Source: Parasponia andersonii
Lineage: Eukaryota > Streptophyta > Magnoliopsida > Rosales > Cannabaceae
Reading direction: 5' to 3'
DNA: 64,000 nt
Assembly (NCBI GenBank): GCA_002914805.1
Contig: JXTB01000187.1
Location: 120,304 to 184,303, forward strand
In this document: positions 46,840-58,610 of the stretch, one piece after another
Layout: each line of letters starts with the position of its first letter
Position numbering within the stretch: position 1 is the first letter of the stretch
The notes under the pieces: generated by a model
Seen by the model: only the letters and a program-made list of their open reading frames with translations
Databases searched by the model: none
What the model was told of the DNA's origin: nothing
Made by a program: the position numbers and the translations under genes

Positions 46840-49440
46840 AATAAAATAAGTCATTCATATAGTTGAAAACGTAGAAGTATACACTGGTCTAATTAACAAG
46901 ACACATTAAACTATAGTAATAGGATTTTACAAAACTTTCAAATTAGAATTTAAATTCTAATATTCTTTTCATTTACACAAGATTCTAAACCAAATTCCAT
47001 TACCAATTTTTTTTTTTTTTTACTTAGCAAAATTCATGTAACAAGATATTTTATATATATATATATATATGTCATCTTAAACATATATATAATTTTTCCA
47101 AAAATTTATACTTAAATTGTATTGATTTATACTCAAGGTTTTCTAAGAAATCAAACTTGTTTCTCAAAGTTGCTACATAAAATTTTCCATAAATATCTCA
47201 CGTTTAGTTCCGAATTAACTTAATAAATATGTGAGAGTAAATTTTAGTTTCTAAGTCAAATACTGAGAATATCAATCACATTCAAATCTAGAAAGATACT
47301 AGGAATTTTTAAGTTTATAAAACTTTTTGTGGTCTAAAGAATTCTCAAACTAACACTATCAAATGTAGGATTAATTTGGTACTATAACTAAATTTTGTAT
47401 ACACTGAGGTTTTACACTAGTACAGTCTTACCAAATCTAATTTCAAATAGCCCATAAATTTTTTGAAACTATATATCTATTGAAAAAGTAAATTACTTTT
47501 ACCTATCTATTATTTAAATTTGAAATATCTATAGTTCTCTTGAAAATAAAGAAATGCAATTTATCAAACATAACATTTACTTTGTTTCAACCTCTGCAAA
47601 TCAATTTAGAGATTTAAAAATTACAAAAACCATAAAGAAAGTTCTAAGTCTGATAAAATTACAAATAATTAGATAATTTCTTCCTCAAGGATTACAAAAC
47701 TGATATATTTAGAGAGAAAATGTAAGACCAAATGACGACACCAAATGAATACCATATCTAGATGTACAAATCTATCTTTCAATCAGTGAAAATTTTTCTT
47801 AATCCATTAATCATACAATTTTTTTCAAAAGTTTAACTTTGAAAAGACAAATATACTTAGGCATGCAGCTATAAAGTAGGTAAAATAAATTATCTCAAGT
47901 AAATGACTTACAAGAAAACACAATTATAATCCATTAATTCAAACAAAACCAAATAATCCAAGAATTTCAATTTAAATTAAATTAATTAGTCAATCGATTC
48001 ACTGGCAATATCAAACTAGTCTTGGTTAGTACAATATCGTATTTAAGCAAACTCACTATATCATACTAATTTGTTAACCAACGAGATATATGTCATGTAA
48101 AAATATCATTAATTTCGAAAACATAGATATCAACATTGATATTAACAATCTAGAGATTACCAACATCATGTATACATTATTGAAATATATCACATGTTTA
48201 GTGGTAGTTTAGTAAAATAATTATATTCAATAACAAGGCATGTCAAGACATAATAACAAAGTTTTACAAATTTTCAAACTAGTATTCAGAATCTAATATC
48301 CTTTTTATTTATACATGATTCCAAAATGGATTCTATTATCACGTTTCTACTTTGCTAAATTCACACAATCAAGATATTATATATAATATCTCAAACACAC
48401 ACATAATTTTTTTTTCAAAAAAAAATTTATACTTATGCTGCATTAATTCATTCCAAAACTTTTCTGAGAAATCAAACTTGTTTTACAATTTGTATGATAA
48501 ATTTTATATAAACATTCCAAAGTTTAGTTCCAAATCAACTTGTAGGTAAACATGTGAAAGTACATTTTAGCTTCTATATCAAGTACCGAAAATGTCTATC
48601 ACATTCAAATCCAGAAAGATACTTGAACTTTTGAGTTTGTAAAAAATTTTCTTGGTCTTAAAGGATTCTCCAAGTAGCACTATCAAATATAAATTACGCT
48701 TAATTTAATACCATAACTAAATTTTATATACACAAAGGTTCAAACTTTATAATAGTGTGGTTTTGCAAATTCCGATTTCATATGACCATAAGTTCTTGAA
48801 TTTTACATCTTTTGAAAAAGTGAATTACCTTTGTCTAACCAAAACTTAAGTTTAAAATATCCATGGTTCTTTTGAAAATAAGAATTTGCAATTTATCAAA
48901 TATAACACTGTACTCTATTTTAAACTGTGCAAATCAATTTGAAGGTTTTAAAAAGTCACCAAAACCATGTAAGAAAGTTCTAAATTTGATTAAATTACCA
49001 ATAACTAAATTATTTCTTACCCCAGAGTTACAAGACCAATACATATGGAGAAAAAATATAAGTTCGAAAGAAAACCATATGTAGGTGCACAAATTTATTT
49101 TTCACTCATTGAAAATTTTCTCAGTCTATTAATCGTGAAAAATCTTTTCAATTCCAAAAGTTTTATCTTGGAAGAACAATAAACTAGGCATGCAACCACC
49201 AAGTAGGCAAAATAAATTATTTCACCTAAACGACTTTTTATGAAACGTATCATAATTTCTTAATTTAAACAAGATCAAATAACCAAGTAATATCAAATAA
49301 AATTAAATCATTTATTCTACCAATACATAATTAATGTCAAGCCAACCTTATAATATTACCTTTAAGCAAACTCAATATATCATGTCAATTTATCAATCTA
49401 CAAACAATACATCATGCCAACAGTACAATCGATTTAAACA
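46840..49440. repeat. Diverged tandem duplication of about 1.3 kb in LARD copy 2
   Basis: The stretch from about 46840 to 48180 and that from about 48185 to 49440 run in parallel: attctaatattc...ttacacaagattcta (46955) with atctaatatcc...atacatgattcca (48290); acaagatattttatata with tcaagatattatatat; aaatcaaacttgtttc with aaatcaaacttgtttt; tatttagagagaaaatgtaag with tatggagaaaaaatataag. LARD copy 1 has this stretch once (about 18230..19440). Confidence 0.8.
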
Positions 49441-49920
49441 TCTCAATACAAGTATTACTACCATTTACTCATACTGAGCTAATAAAGGTAAACCAAAATT
49501 AATGGATTAATATAACAATCCCATTTATACAAATGAAGTCAACTCAAGACAATCAATATATAATACACCAAATTACTATCTTAGAACCTACGAAATTCAT
49601 ATAGCTTATCACCATAATGGATATAATAGTACAAGAATAAATGTCCATCTGAACTAGAGATTTTTAATAGAATCAAAATCTACTAGTCTCGTGTCAACCC
49701 CAACACCTCTGAGATAAGAATTTATGGGATATAACCATCCTAAAGATACTAGAACTTCACTCCAGGGAGATGAATGAAAGATTCAAGACGAATTAGAGTA
49801 AAGACAACATATTTAGCCAATTCCTAAGTGATGTATAAGATATTTGTCAAACACTTTCCAAAATCCTTTTTATACAACAAAATCTCATAGGTAAGATCTC
49901 AGACGGATCTGAAGCATAAA

Positions 49921-49932
49921 GCTCTAATACTA
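49921..49932 (-). other. Primer-binding site of LARD copy 2
   Basis: Minus strand TAGTATTAGAGC, close to TGGTATCAGAGC, four bases from the LTR. Confidence 0.7.
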
Positions 49933-49936
49933 TTTC

Positions 49937-52568
49937 TGTCACGATCGAAAATCCAAAACTATGACTTTTAGTAATTTTAAGTAAATATAATAAAATATTA
50001 ATGTTACAGAATTTAAGGGAAATCAGTAGTTAGATAATTTCATTTTCATCCTCAAATCATTATAAATTCTTTATTCATTAAAACACTTAATATTTTTAAT
50101 TTCATAAGAAAAATACTCATCAAAGTATAAAAAAATTCTAACTATATCTTTTAAAACTTGTTGAGATGTTATAAACTTTGATAAATTGAATTTAACTGAA
50201 ATATTTAGTTCAATATCTAAAATGTGTTACATAAAATCACTTATTATTTTAAATACTCAATTTAACAACAAAATCATTCTCATACATCTACTTACTAATC
50301 TTGGCTAAATAATTGAACAAGAAAAGAAAAATAACAAAGTATGAACACCCACCAAGGATTTAGAGTAGAATTGTCTATACAAGCTATACAGCTCATCTGA
50401 CCACCGGAATTACTATCTTAATTAGATATATACCTAAAAGTAGGAGACGTAAAAGAGGTGAGCATTCACATATTCAGTAGAAATTCAATTATCTTTTTGA
50501 ATAGATGCAATTTTACCAAACATACATGGTTAATATCTTTTCTAAAATCCATTTATAAACCAAGTTTATAAAACAATTGCTATCTAGATAATTACATATT
50601 CAAAACCAAAATCAAATCCACATAATTGTACCTATCATAAATCAACTATATATATGAGTGAGCTCTCATCCTCCCATCACGGCCCTATAATACCTCTGTA
50701 GCAGAGGTACCCAGCATCCTGACACTTCCTACAGGTGCGTCACCTAAAAACCTACGCAATAGCCTAGGTCTTTCACCTAGCACTGTAGCAATTCGCTAGC
50801 GATCTAAACTACTATGATACAATAATAGAACTTAAGTGTGTGATCCTATAATATGTATAACATGTAATAATTCACAATAATCATGCATCTATAAATCAAA
50901 TGATGTTTTAGAATCCATCTTGGCATTATTTTGGGATTTACTGTAACATGGGATGCATACCGCTATTTTACTCCATAATCAAAATATAAAAATATGTAAA
51001 ATAATCCACACAGTCCAATCCTAGTATAATCCAATAATTTTCCACAATTTATCAAACTATCGCGAAATCACGATTTTTTATAAATAAGTTTTAATGCAAT
51101 TACTTGATTTTATGGTTGTTTTGATTTATAAATCAAAATAGATATAAAATCAAGTAATTAAACCCCTACCACAATATAGTAGCTATACCAAGCTAAAGAC
51201 GCTCGAAGAAACTCTCTTTGGTCATTTAAATGTTCAAACAGTCGTTTCAGAATTCCGGTAAGCTTACTTGAAAAAGTAACTTTTCCATTAGAGCTTCAAA
51301 TAGAGAAACGAAGCTCACCACTGAATTTAGAGCACCCAAAAATGCTAGATCAGACATATACTTTGCTAAAAGTGGGTCCTGGTGCAGGACCCGCCCCATG
51401 ACATGCAAAACGATACTATTGACGAGTCTCGGAATTTGTGCTATTTTGAAGTATAATGATATTATAAATCAAAATTCGTTTTTCAATCTCACTAAATTTG
51501 AAATCAGAATTAAATTTTAAGATCCCGAGCCTTAAACAAGCTTTAAATCTAAGAATTACAAAAATGTCTCTTTTTGGAATTAATTTGAAAAATATCTACT
51601 TTTTCCAAAGCATTTAGAAAAATATCATTTTTGCTAACTATTTGAAAAAATATCACTTTTCTGAAATATTTCAAAAATTATCATTATTGCAAATTATTTT
51701 TGAAAACTATAACTTTCGAAAATATTTGAAAAAGTGTCAAATTCACTAAGTATTTGTTAAAAAATGTCATTTTTGCAATAATAATTCAGAAAGTAACAAC
51801 TTTCTAATCTCACTCCAAGGCATCTGAATAGTAGCAAACTCTGCTCCAACACTATTCAGTTTTACAGAAATATTACTTTTCATTCTAAATTAGAAAAATA
51901 TCATATTTTTCTATTTAAAAATTAGCGCATTATCGGATACCATTTTTACTTCTATTAACTGTGATTATTTATGATTTTTAACCTTTTTTTCACCTCATAT
52001 ATTTACTTTGGGCAAAATAATTACCTAACCAAAAATCGACGAAAATATCACTTTTTACATAGTTGGTAAAAATCATAAAAGTGGTAAAAACTTACTGGAG
52101 ATGAATTTTGATGTGCAACCACTTAAAGGTGGTCGAGGATGACGAAATAAGACCACACACACTGGAGGTGTCGAAAACAGAGATCAGACGCCGTGCCTGT
52201 GGGCAGAAAATCTTGTCAGTGAGATGAATCTTCGCAGGGCTGCTGCAACTTTGTCTGATGTCGAAACAAGGCAGAACCGGTGGCATTGGCTTCGTCTTCA
52301 GTAGACCTTCGACACAGGCCGGCACGTGGGCTGAGGCTAGTGGCGGCACAATGGAGCTAACCAGATTCTTTAGTTTTCTCTGTTTTCTCTCTTTCTCAAG
52401 CTTGAGAGAATTAAGAGTTTTTTAGGAATACTTATGCAAAAATTGGGCATTGTAGTAATTATTAATTTATCTGATATTTTTTTTGTTTTATTCCAAAAAT
52501 CAATATTTACAACAATATCATTTGCTCTAAAAATTCCAAAATAACCCTACAATTTATTAGATTTTACA
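49937..52568 (-). repeat. 5' LTR of LARD copy 2
   Basis: 2632 bp. Includes a run of imperfect units of about 30-35 bp (..tttagaaaaatatcatttttgc..) at 51560..51800, also in the partner at 43100..43290 and 43780..43940 but only once or twice in copy 1. The ORF at 52092..52349 lies in its GC-richer part and has no family likeness. Confidence 0.85.
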
Positions 52569-52569
52569 G

Positions 52570-53472
52570 TGTTAGTCTGGCGACCAGATTGATCCTACAC
52601 AGATGCAGTGTCCCGCGTGACTAATTACGTAATAGCTCTGTTGATAAAAAAAATAGGTGAAGTATTTAGTAACTGTGGGGCTCGTTCCTAAATCACGTAC
52701 CACGTGGTCGATTAAGTGGCAGAGCAGGTTACAATAGGGGCACGCCATCCGACGCGTGTCTAGAGTAACCATTTAAAATCTACGCGAGTCACACGTGATA
52801 TCTTATGGGCTCATAGGTTGTTCGAGGCCAGGGCCGAATCTATCCCAGACCCTAGACAGTTCGGCCTAATCCAGTTCTTGCCTCGACAGCTGGGGGTCAG
52901 AAGCCTCAAGGGTCTTCTGCCAGAAGACCACGGGAGGCAACGCGCTGCTCCAGACCCAGACAAGACATTTAATGCGATCCTGGGTAGGTGCGCACATTGG
53001 ACAAACCGCTCTGACAGAACGGCAGTTTGTCAAAGTCTCGCCCCCGATAGGCCCGAGTCGTAGGGGACAGCGAAAAGTAGGCCACGACGATGCAAGGAAA
53101 ATCACGGTAATCACGGCCCGTGATCTCTGGAGTAAGTCATAATGAGAAAATGTACTCAATCCTAGGATTGAGAGCCGTAAAAAGCTCCCAATTCCAAGAT
53201 TATGTATATAAGACTTACTTCGCTCTCAAGAAAAAAAGAAAGATGAAGATAGACATATAAAAAGAAAAACTAAATCTTTGTTTCTCAGCCTCAGGGATAA
53301 ACAACTGACTTAAGCATCGGAGAGTCTTTACAGGTGACCACCCCCACCTCTCCGATCCAACTTGAAGTAAAAAGTACGCCGAGATAGCAAGGATACATGG
53401 ACAGTTGGTAGATACAACATCAGCCGTTCAGAGACACATAGACAGTTGGTAAGAATCGCTCCAACAGTAACA
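52570..53472 (+). mobile_element. Solo LTR of Ty3/gypsy type
   Basis: TGTTAGTCTGG...CAACAGTAACA with a distinctly higher GC content than its surroundings, a TATA box (TGTATATAAG near 53203..53212), and the leader phrases cggagagtctttacaggtga and ccacctctccgatcca that are typical of plant gypsy (Tat-like) LTRs. No internal gag or pol follows, so it is a solo LTR or fragment. The 5-bp tacag occurs at 52565..52569 and at 53478..53482, but the right-hand edge is then five bases beyond the TG..CA end. ORFs on both strands here are not genes. Confidence 0.65.
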
Positions 53473-53506
53473 ATGCTTACAGTTATATATATATATATAT
53501 ATATAT

Positions 53507-53743
53507 GATTGCCAATCCAATAGGTATTTTTTTCTTTTACCTATGGGTAAGTATTTTTTTTTAGCCGTTGGATCACTATCTAATGATGATCCAATAGCTA
53601 TAATGAAGTGCATGAAAAAACGTGCATCATTAATGCTCTTTTTCTTTGCTACTTTTTACAATAAAAAAATATACATACTAAATTTTCATTGGCCAAATTA
53701 AAATCTATGGATAGGTAAAAAAAAAACACCTACCTACTGGATT

Positions 53744-53745
<2 letters not shown>
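53507..53745. mobile_element. MITE, copy 3, beside (TA)n
   Basis: Inverse orientation relative to 22228..22472: begins gattgccaatccaataggta and ends cctactggattggtat, with aacgtgcatcattaatgctc inside. (TA)n runs lie on both sides (53484..53506 and 53746..53817). Confidence 0.8.

Positions 53746-53817
<72 letters not shown>
53746..53817. repeat. (TA)n microsatellite
   Basis: 72 bp of uninterrupted TA repeat following the third MITE copy. Confidence 0.95.
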
Positions 53818-53822
<5 letters not shown>

Positions 53823-54311
53823 GACTAAAATGCCATCCATACCAAGAAGAACACTATAGAAAAGATCTACATAAGGTGTCACAATTTACATTATGCCTCG
53901 TGAATATACATGGGAGTCAGTATTGGTGTTGTATTTTAATGATATACGCCGTGTTAACGTTGCAGTAGCTAGCGTCTTGTGTATGTATGTTAGTAACGTC
54001 ACTACTTATGTACGTTATATATAGGTTGTTCACTAGTGAGTATTGACTATTCTCAAAATAAACGACAACAAATATATGCAGGGACTTTAATAAAGAGCTA
54101 TATCCCGCTAATCTTCTTTCGTTTTTCAAATGGGTTTCCTCATACATGTTTATTTCTTTTCCTCTGTACAAGATGGCCAAACAATGCGAAAAATTAAAGG
54201 AAAATAATTTTGGGCAAAATAGGCAAGAAATTAAATTAGTGTAAACTAAATAACGCGATCAACGTGACAGAAACGAAGTTATTAACCAAGTCTTTAACAG
54301 TTTCTGTAAAT
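53818..54311. other. 3' flank of the EIN3-like gene
   Basis: No gene. AT-rich; the minus-strand ORF 53917..54180 shows no family. A 3' UTR of the EIN3-like gene is expected in the part nearest 54311. Confidence 0.4.
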
Positions 54312-55808
54312 TCACTGATCATCATGATAAACGTATCCCAAATCCCAAACAGAAGTAGTCAAGCTATACTCTTGATCATTATGATTATGATAATGATGAT
54401 AGTCAGGCACCTCTTGCAATATTAATATTGGGCTTTGATTCGAACCCTCAGCTTGATCTCCCGTGCTAAACTCGCCCCTCGAGGCCACCTCCCAAATATT
54501 ATCTGCCCAGCTTCCATTTCCTTCCGATGTGGGATTCCCAGACAGTACCTCATGATCATCACTACCAATACTATTCGCCTTTGCTAGCTCCATATTCATC
54601 CGATCAGCTACACTCGACACTTGTGTATCACCGAAGGGAACCAACAGTTGATCATACAAAAGACTCCTGTCGTCAGTCAACGCATCGGCAGAGTCAACGC
54701 TTTCGATAATTCCCCGGTAAGGACACTGCGACTCGTGGTCTTTCCTCGCGTTCTTGTCCACAAAACCCGAACCCATTTCGCTTTGAGGACACATAACGTT
54801 CTGGCATGGATACGACGTCGTATCTCCACCCACGTCTCGTTCAAACACGTTCTTTCTCTTCTGATGATCAGCAGTAGTACTAGCACTAGTAACACCGCTT
54901 CTCAAGGATACGGCGTCGTTTTCTTCTTCTTCATCTTTGATAGGTTGACATTTCTCAGTGAGTTGGAGAAGGGCTTCTTCGCTGTTGACCACCTTTGACC
55001 AAATGGCAGTGTCCCTTGCTGTCATCTTATCTTGCAAGCACTTTGACTGGCTCACAAGCCTTCTCATCCGGTCAAAGTTGGGTGACATGTGCTTCAAAAC
55101 CGCGGCCAGGGCACTGACTTTCCACACCTTTTTGAGGTCATGAGGCTTCTTATAAGGAGGAGGACCGAGCTCTTGAGCTATCAACCCTTGTTGGCCCCAC
55201 CAAATCTCCGTCCCAGTGGGCCACCATGGTGGGGCCAACCCTCTATCAAGTGGGAACCTCCTTTGTGGAGGGACACAGTGCTGCATTAGGGCAGAGAGTA
55301 GTGACCCCAAAGTGGTGTCTTGTAAGTCCTGAAGAAGATGCATACAAGAAGCGATGGGATCCACCTTGCCGGAGACTTCATCCGGAGTTATCTCCGGCAA
55401 GGAGTCGGCGATGGCGGTGGGAGCAGTCTGGTCGAACCGTATCTTTTCCTTCCACCACTCACGCAGACTGTCCGAGGAACCGGTGATCGGCTTTCCCTTC
55501 TCCGGGACAATGCCATAGACGAAGCCTTGAGCTTTGCATACCTCCATGATCTTGAACATGTATTTGAGGATGGAGTCTTGAGCTCTGGCCATCTTTTTGC
55601 GGCGAGAAGCCTCTTCTTTTGCCGTTGAGTTCGACTCCGATGATTCGCCTTCGCCGCCGCCGCCTTTGTCCTTGAGCTTTTGCATGAGCATCCTGTCCTT
55701 CCACATCCGCTTCTTGAGCTCATCGTAGCTGATATCTTCTTCTTCTTCTTCTTCTTCTCCCTTGGGGCTTTGAGGAGGTTGATCAAACTCTTTATGCAAC
55801 TCCACCAT
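54312..55808 (-). CDS. EIN3-like (EIL) transcription factor
   Basis: Plant-specific nuclear DNA-binding protein of the ETHYLENE-INSENSITIVE3 family; EIN3/EIL1 act in ethylene responses, while the role of divergent EIL members is less known. Single exon, 498 aa. Features: Glu run (18-25), [11 protein letters not shown] basic box (29-39), [20 protein letters not shown] (69-88), [17 protein letters not shown] (91-107), [12 protein letters not shown] (111-122), [15 protein letters not shown] and PPQRRFPL (about 160-185), [38 protein letters not shown] (about 245-260): the whole conserved EIN3 domain. The C-terminal half is divergent with [20 protein letters not shown] and a His/Asn-rich tail. Start: the frame is open to 55865, but ATG 55808 (MVELHKEFD) fits the family better than the hydrophobic upstream extension. 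By sequence it resembles the Arabidopsis EIL4/EIL5 group. A decayed paralogue lies at 23215..24611 and 30784..31378. Confidence 0.93.
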   Translation of the reverse strand: MVELHKEFDQPPQSPKGEEEEEEEDISYDELKKRMWKDRMLMQKLKDKGGGGEGESSESNSTAKEEASRRKKMARAQDSILKYMFKIMEVCKAQGFVYGIVPEKGKPITGSSDSLREWWKEKIRFDQTAPTAIADSLPEITPDEVSGKVDPIASCMHLLQDLQDTTLGSLLSALMQHCVPPQRRFPLDRGLAPPWWPTGTEIWWGQQGLIAQELGPPPYKKPHDLKKVWKVSALAAVLKHMSPNFDRMRRLVSQSKCLQDKMTARDTAIWSKVVNSEEALLQLTEKCQPIKDEEEENDAVSLRSGVTSASTTADHQKRKNVFERDVGGDTTSYPCQNVMCPQSEMGSGFVDKNARKDHESQCPYRGIIESVDSADALTDDRSLLYDQLLVPFGDTQVSSVADRMNMELAKANSIGSDDHEVLSGNPTSEGNGSWADNIWEVASRGEFSTGDQAEGSNQSPILILQEVPDYHHYHNHNDQEYSLTTSVWDLGYVYHDDQ

Positions 55809-55854
55809 GTTTAAATGTATGTAGTATAGTGATATTTTGGACAACATATTTAGG

Positions 55855-55888
<34 letters not shown>

Positions 55889-57382
55889 TGGAAACAGGAT
55901 GAAGATGAGAAAAGGCGGTGAAAGGTGGATTAAGTATTAAGTAATTATTATAAGGTGAGTAGAGGACAAGATAAGGAGTAACGAGGAGAATGGTAAGTTT
56001 GGAAGTTTGTTAAAGCGGGTTTAAATGGAGATAACGTAAGGTAATGTGATAAGTGATGTAGGGTTTTACTAATAAATGTCACGGCTGTGGCCTGTGGCCT
56101 GCGAAGTTAACAGAGTATTGGTCTCCTTGACACTTGTTAGTGATATCTGATGAGTGACGCGCGCAATAATAATAATATTCCATATATGTGTATGTACGAA
56201 TAATATTATATAAATTGGTTGATCACGATCGTGTTGCATACATGCGCCCGTACGGAACACATGGTGATCAGTAGAGAGTAGAGAGTAGAGTACATATTGT
56301 GTGTGTTTTTTAATATTATATTTATTGGAGCAATGCCTCCTCAAGTAAGAAAATTATGTATAAACTTTATTATAACTACTTGCTATCTAGTTTAATGTGA
56401 AAGTAAATTAAGCAGATATGTAATTCAGTGCCTTATGAACTATCCAGAAAGAATTGTTGCTGCAAAAAAGTACGTGACCTATTAAGGATAAACGCCGCAA
56501 ATTAAGTTTTCCTAGTCACAAGGCATATTTCGTGGGTCAAATATATAATCTCACGCACATCATATAACGGATAAATGCACCCTTATTGGTGAGCAAAATT
56601 GTTTTATGTTTTCCCTCTCCCTCTATTTCCCTCATTGAGAGAATTGTCTTGGTATGCTTCAAAATCAACGATCGAGACTTAATTAGATGCACTACACCTT
56701 ATCTGGCTTGTTCTTCCTTTTAAAAGAAAAAAAAAAATCCATATTCTTCCTCGTATATGTGCCTTCAACTTGTAGCGAAGAAATTTTTGAGGAAAATAAA
56801 AAGTGCATTGACCTAATAATGTAAATAGTTGTAGTGTTATGACTATTGCATTGTGGAGTTTATACTTTGCGCAATCCAAATCTCATTTTTTTTAAAAATA
56901 AAAATTCCGTACTAAATATCTTTATGACACTACGATTTGATCCATTACTTCTTAATATGGATAAGTAGGTTAATACGATAAATTGAAATCATCTTTAAAG
57001 CTTGTTTGATTACTTTGCCTTTAATTCCAAAAAAAGAAAAAAGAAAAAAGAGTTTGTTCTATTATCATTCCTCTTTTTTCTTTCTCCATTCTTTTCTGAT
57101 TAATCACAACACTAGTTATTAACTTTAAAATTTTATTTTTCTGCACCTAATTATAAATGTACTTTAATTCCCAAATTAGTCATTAGCATAAATTAAATGA
57201 AAATATCTTACCCTTTTTTTCTTCTTCTTCTTCAACATTGGACCTTCTTGAAAAAATAAATAATAATAAGTGTTTTTTTTATTTTTGCTCCATTGTATAT
57301 GACTAGTCCCACTTTGCCCCTTGTAATATGAAAAGTAACGTAAATACTCCCTAAAGTTTCAAATTATTTTAAAAATTCTCCT
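55809..57382. other. Upstream region of the EIN3-like gene
   Basis: No gene. The 5' leader has a (TA)n run (55857..55888). A repeated gagagta (56273..56293) and AT-rich sequence follow. The ORFs at 56069..56344 and 56679..56879 are not gene-like. Confidence 0.45.
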
Positions 57383-58610
57383 TGTTGAGATCAAAAAAAA
57401 TGGACAACCACCTTCGTGGGATTTTTGTCCATCCATATTTATGGACCGTCTACATTTGTAGACCATCCATATTTGTAGACTTTGTCCATGAACATATTTT
57501 GAACATGGAAATGAGAGGGAGAGTTTTGCTATAAATACTCCCCTCCATAGCTTCATCAAGGAATCTCAAATTCAGAAGCAATTTAAGTGTTTCCTCTGAT
57601 TAAATCTTTTTTTTTTCTCTTCATTTCTCCTTTCAAAGAGAGTATAGTTTCTTCGTGTAAGATGAAATTTCAAAGAGCATTAGCAAAAGGTGTGAGTGAA
57701 AAAATACTTGTAAGAGAGAGTGCTTAGGTATATTTAGAATCAGGGTTATAAGTGAGTGTTTGTAAACACTTGTAATAAATTTTCTCCCTATAGTGAAAGA
57801 TTTGTAACAATTCCGTGGGCATAGCCCAAATTGGGTGAACTACGTAAATTTGTGTCTTGTTGTGGTATTTTAGTTATGTCTTTAGTTCGAAGATTACTAT
57901 TCATATATATGGTACTATTTACATATACAATATTATTCACACATACAGTTATATTCACACATACGAAAAATCACAAGTGGGACAGGTTGTGGTCAATTCT
58001 TCAACATATTAGAGCTTGATGGTAGTCTAAAAAGTTTTGTATAAGAAAATTGTGTTCAAGTGGGAGCATTTGAACTCTCTAGGGAACTTAGTGAGTTTCT
58101 CAAGCAAAAATTTGAAAAGCGATATGTTAGGAATCAAGTATGCAATTCTGATCAAAGCTGATTTAGAGAAATTTGATGACAACATCAACTTTAGCTTGTG
58201 GCAAGTTCAAGTCAAAGATTTGTTAATTCAATATGGTCTGCACAATGTTTTAAAGGGAAGAGATATTTCTGAAAAAGCCCAAATTAGCAATAAAGATTGT
58301 GAAGATCTAGATGATAGAGCTACAAGTGTGATACAAATGTACTTGGCAAAAAATATTCTAGCAAATATGCTCGGAATATACTTGTAAACTTGGGTATGGT
58401 TGGATGTACGTAGCCCCCAGTTGGGTAAACCACGTAAATTTGTGTCTTGTTGTATTACTTTATTTCTGTCTTTATTTCAGAGATCACTATTTACGTGTAT
58501 GGTACTATTTACGTATACGATATTATTCATACATACGGTCTATTCATATATACGAAAAGTCTATTCATATATACGAAAAGTCACAAGTGAGAAGATGATT
58601 TATCCCAACA
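57383..58610 (+). mobile_element. Copia element relic (5' LTR, gag start, end of second LTR)
   Basis: The LTR 57383..58006 (TGTTGAGATC...TCTTCAACA) has a TATA box (CTATAAATACTCC near 57530), then a degenerate primer site (TATTAGAGCTTGATGG), then a gag start (58125..58387). From 58400 the last 210 bp of a second LTR copy follow (gtagcccccagttgggtaaa ... ttatcccaaca). The middle of the element, including pol, is deleted. No convincing TSD (ctcct before, cctgc after). Confidence 0.75.
58037..58387 (+). pseudogene. Copia gag N-terminal fragment
   Basis: LEKFDDNINFSLWQVQVKDL, LIQYGLHNVLKGRD, DLDDRATSVIQMYLAKNIL: the opening of plant copia gag (cf. the usual KFDG..FSLWQ..M and A...I.L.L...V). Ends at a TAA where the deletion brings in LTR sequence. 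Confidence 0.75.

Larger units (their letters stand above)
44594..49936 (-). other. Non-coding interior of LARD copy 2
   Basis: AT-rich with no gene-like ORF. Parallels the interior of LARD copy 1, but is about 1.5 kb longer because of the duplicated stretch 46860..49440. Confidence 0.75.
41496..52568 (-). mobile_element. LARD-like non-autonomous LTR retrotransposon, copy 2
   Basis: LTRs 41496..44593 and 49937..52568 begin TGTCATGACC/TGTCACGATC on the plus strand. The right one ends GATTTTACA. The primer site next to the right LTR reads TAGTATTAGAGC on the minus strand (49921..49932), so it has the same orientation and family as 13344..22121. No gag or pol is visible in the 5.3-kb interior. 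Unlike copy 1, no TSD is seen: left flank atacg, right flank gtgtt. The left LTR has a plastid DNA insert and the interior has a tandem duplication. Confidence 0.85.

Noticed and set aside
52818..53159. GC-rich ORFs on both strands (81 and 97 aa)
   Set aside because: They overlap each other inside a gypsy-type solo LTR with TATA box and leader; GC content alone makes them open.
54527..55786. Several ORFs overlapping the EIN3-like gene
   Set aside because: Shadow frames of the intact 498-aa gene; no start context or family.
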